Assembly (NCBI RefSeq): GCF_023498005.1
Contig: NZ_CP097289.1
Span: 7,626,001 to 7,690,000 of the forward strand
Direction of reading: 5' to 3'
DNA length: 64,000 bases
Source: Streptomyces durmitorensis
GTDB taxonomy: Bacteria; Actinomycetota; Actinomycetes; Streptomycetales; Streptomycetaceae
The notes under the pieces are model-generated. The model searched no databases. It worked only from the letters and a program-made list of their open reading frames with translations, and was not told where the DNA came from. Below, piece after piece: positions 62,149-64,000 of the stretch. Position 1 is the first letter of the stretch, and each line of letters starts with the position of its first letter. The position numbers and the translations under genes are program-made.

Positions 62149-62715
62149 ATGGCGCTCGCGCAGCCCGAAAAGGGTGGGCTGCTGCCCGAGCGGATCGCAC
62201 CGCCGCGCGGCACACTCGCCACCACCGCCTGCATGGAGACCCTTCAGGTGGGTTATCTGCACGCCGTCGCCGCCGCGGCGGGGTGCTCGCTCTCGCAGCC
62301 CTTCCCGGACAACGGGATCGACTGGCACGTCAGCCACAGCGCCCCCGGGCACACGGTCGACGACGAAGTCACCATCAAGGTGCAGCTCAAGTGCACGTAC
62401 CAGATACCGCCGAACCCCCCGGGCGCCGCCTTCTCCTTCACGCTCGACAACCCGCACCTGGAGAAGCTCGCCCGGACCCCGGTCGCGGTGCACAAGATCC
62501 TGGTCGTGATGCTCGTGCCCCGGTCGCAGGACGACTGGCTGCGCGCGAGCCACGACCGGCTCGACCTGCGGCACTGCTGCTACTGGACCAACCTCGCCGG
62601 ACACCAGGTGACCGGCCGGCGCAGGACCACCGTGCGCGTCCCGACCTCGCGGATCTTCGACGACAGGGCCCTCTGCGAGATCATGACGCGGGTCGGGACG
62701 GGAGGGAGACCCTGA
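62149..62715 (+). CDS. DUF4365 protein with possible PD-(D/E)XK-type nuclease motif
   Basis: This 188-residue protein has the DUF4365 start METLQVGYLHAVAAAAGCSL and the core FPDNGIDWHVSHSAPG, then EVTIKVQLKCTYQ. The order GID ... QxK (VQLKC, residues about 82-86) resembles the Mrr-like variant of the PD-(D/E)XK active site, in which Gln replaces the acidic residue. Later TLDNPHLEKLARTPVAVHK and CCYWTNLAGH follow. DNA-cleaving activity is inference. Its stop and the next gene's ATG share one base (TGATG), so the two are translationally coupled. Confidence 0.75.
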   Translation: MALAQPEKGGLLPERIAPPRGTLATTACMETLQVGYLHAVAAAAGCSLSQPFPDNGIDWHVSHSAPGHTVDDEVTIKVQLKCTYQIPPNPPGAAFSFTLDNPHLEKLARTPVAVHKILVVMLVPRSQDDWLRASHDRLDLRHCCYWTNLAGHQVTGRRRTTVRVPTSRIFDDRALCEIMTRVGTGGRP

Positions 62716-63944
62716 TGCACCGCCCGATCGAAGAGCCGCTACGTTCCGTTCGCCCGCACCCCGTTGAAGCCGCGGGCGCCTGGGCCGATCCGCTGGGTCC
62801 GCTCGACCCCGCGCAGGTCGACCCCGCCGTGCTCGGCGCGCTGCTGGACCGGCACGGCTGGCACCGGCGCGGGGGAGCGGCGGGGCGCTACGCCCGCTGG
62901 AGCCCTCCGGGACCCGGCGGCTCCGGCACGAGTCTGCTCGTGCCGGAGAGCAGGGCCTTCCCCGACTGCGAGGACCTGCTGGGCGAGGCGCTCACCGCGC
63001 TGTCGCGCAGTGCGTCGCCGTCCGCGCGTGACGTGCTCGTCGGGCTCACCGTGCCCAGCGACGAGATCCGCTGGTGGCGGGATGTCCCGCTGGGTCCCGC
63101 GGGCGCCGCGACCTGGACGGCGGAGGAGCAACTGCGGGCGGCGGCACGGCAGATGCTGCTCGCGGGAGCCCTCGCGGCGCGCGGCCGTGCCGGGTACTAC
63201 GGGGCGCGGCACCGTGGGCCCGCCGCCGCTTCCCTGGAGAGCGTCCTGGTCGGGCCCGCTCCCGGTGGGCGCCAGCTCACCGCGTTCGTGCCCGTCCTGA
63301 CCGGGCGCCTGATCGCGGTGCGGCTGCACCAGGCGCTGTACGCGGTCCGCGAGGCCGTCGACTACCAACGCGCCACCGGTGGCATGGACGCCTTCGACGG
63401 TGCCGTGGAGGCGGGCGTCAGCCATGAGCTGACCGAGGCCGTCGTGGCCCTGGTGCGGGGCACGGAAGGGGCGCGGATCGCCGTGGAGTGGGCGCCGGCC
63501 GCCGGGGTGCCCGAGGGGTGCGCCGTCGATGCGGAGCCCGTCGAGTTCTCGCCCGGTGACCTGACGGTGCTGCGGGAGGCGAGCGCCCGCTATCTGCGGG
63601 ACGAGCCTGCGATGCCGGTGCGGATCACGGGGGCCGTGGTGCGGATGCGGCGGTCGGGGCCGCGGGGTGAGGGCACCGTGCGGGTGCGGGTGCTCGCAGG
63701 GGCGGACGTCCCCCACGTACGCATGACCCTCGACGAGGAGTCGTACCGCATCGCGGGCCATGCCCACCTCGTGGGCCTTCCGATCCGGGTGCACGGGCGC
63801 CTGGAGAGCCGGGGCGGGTTCCGGCGGCTCACCGGGGCCTGTGGAGTGGTGCCGGTGCAGGTGGACGACGCGGAGAAGGACCGCCTGATGAAGTCCCTCC
63901 AGGAGAATCTCGACTTCTTCGAGGAGGCGTGCAGCGGCGACTAG
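62715..63944 (+). CDS. 409-residue protein coupled to the DUF4365 gene, unrecognised
   Basis: I do not recognise this family. The N-terminal part (residues 1-60) is Pro/Arg-rich and basic, then PRLL-type segments give an alpha/beta middle region (DVLVGLTVPSDEIRWWRDVP, ALAARGRAGYYGARHRG). The C-terminal about 130 residues are beta-rich (VRITGAVVRMRRSGPRGEG, RIAGHAHLVGLPIRVHGRL) and resemble an OB-like barrel. It ends in the acidic ENLDFFEEACSGD. GGAGGGAG precedes the ATG. The strict coupling to the DUF4365 gene suggests the products work together, perhaps as a nuclease and a nucleic-acid-binding partner. Confidence 0.6.
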   Translation: MHRPIEEPLRSVRPHPVEAAGAWADPLGPLDPAQVDPAVLGALLDRHGWHRRGGAAGRYARWSPPGPGGSGTSLLVPESRAFPDCEDLLGEALTALSRSASPSARDVLVGLTVPSDEIRWWRDVPLGPAGAATWTAEEQLRAAARQMLLAGALAARGRAGYYGARHRGPAAASLESVLVGPAPGGRQLTAFVPVLTGRLIAVRLHQALYAVREAVDYQRATGGMDAFDGAVEAGVSHELTEAVVALVRGTEGARIAVEWAPAAGVPEGCAVDAEPVEFSPGDLTVLREASARYLRDEPAMPVRITGAVVRMRRSGPRGEGTVRVRVLAGADVPHVRMTLDEESYRIAGHAHLVGLPIRVHGRLESRGGFRRLTGACGVVPVQVDDAEKDRLMKSLQENLDFFEEACSGD

Positions 63945-64000
63945 GGGCGCCTGGGGCGGGTGCGGCCGGGGCCGGGGAGACAACCGTTTCGCGATGGGCG

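Overview
The window is a chromosomal segment of a Streptomyces-type actinomycete. It is very GC-rich with strong third-position G/C bias, and uses many GTG starts, four-base stop/start overlaps and promoters whose -10 box sits 6-8 bases from the start codon (leaderless transcripts). It carries an argCJBDR cluster with argH nearby, and the sporulation gene ssgB. No phage, transposase, integrase, CRISPR array or rRNA gene was seen; this looks like core chromosome with ordinary gene drift.

Layout. 1-9.7 kb: mixed housekeeping and accessory genes: the end of a NUDIX hydrolase, a 3-hydroxyacyl-CoA dehydrogenase, a secreted glycoside-hydrolase-like protein, an EamA exporter divergent from its MocR-type regulator, an inactive-looking histidine phosphatase, a broken MmyB-type regulator, and an aldo/keto reductase behind a MerR-style promoter. 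10.3-15.6 kb: argC-argJ-argB-argD-argR, one tightly coupled operon behind an ArgR-box promoter, closed by nested inverted repeats. 15.9-20.1 kb: a four-gene operon on the minus strand (GntR regulator, ADP-ribosylglycohydrolase, NCS1 permease, PfkB kinase) that reads as an uncharacterised N-glycoside salvage pathway. 20.2-25.2 kb: BASS transporter, L,D-transpeptidase, flavin-type oxidase, argH with its own ArgR-box promoter, and a second aldo/keto reductase. 25.2-32.4 kb: a TetR/MFS efflux pair, an acyltransferase, Tat-secreted glpQ, a small sigma factor, GNAT, two membrane proteins and a HAD phosphatase.

32.4-36.4 kb: a methionine ABC importer (metN-metI-metQ-metQ') preceded by a 28-codon leader peptide ending in a Cys/Met-rich tail, the strongest regulatory signal in the window. 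37.3-44.4 kb: corrinoid and siroheme genes: cobL, a 1359-residue fusion of a low-complexity N-terminus with BluB and CobT, and a CysG/CobA-type methyltransferase. 44.5-49.1 kb: an RNA methyltransferase, a transmembrane Ser/Thr kinase, a small gene split by a repeat element, an APH-like kinase and a zinc-ribbon protein. 49.1-49.7 kb: a tRNA cluster (Gly-GCC, Cys-GCA, three Val-GAC). 49.8-55.7 kb: pabB-pabC, GNAT, DsbA-like, membrane and DUF4832-type genes. 55.7-57.6 kb: a CGNR regulator, ssgB and a PGPGW membrane protein. 57.6-61.2 kb: two identical tRNA-Val(CAC) genes flanking a polytopic membrane protein and an SRPBCC protein. 61.2-64 kb: a DEDDh exonuclease, then a DUF4365 protein (possible nuclease) coupled to an unrecognised 409-residue protein.

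Physiologically the segment centres on arginine synthesis under ArgR, methionine uptake under a probable ribosome-mediated attenuator, and late cobalamin assembly. Between genes there are several families of GC-rich inverted repeats that recur within the window and resemble dispersed Streptomyces intergenic repeats.
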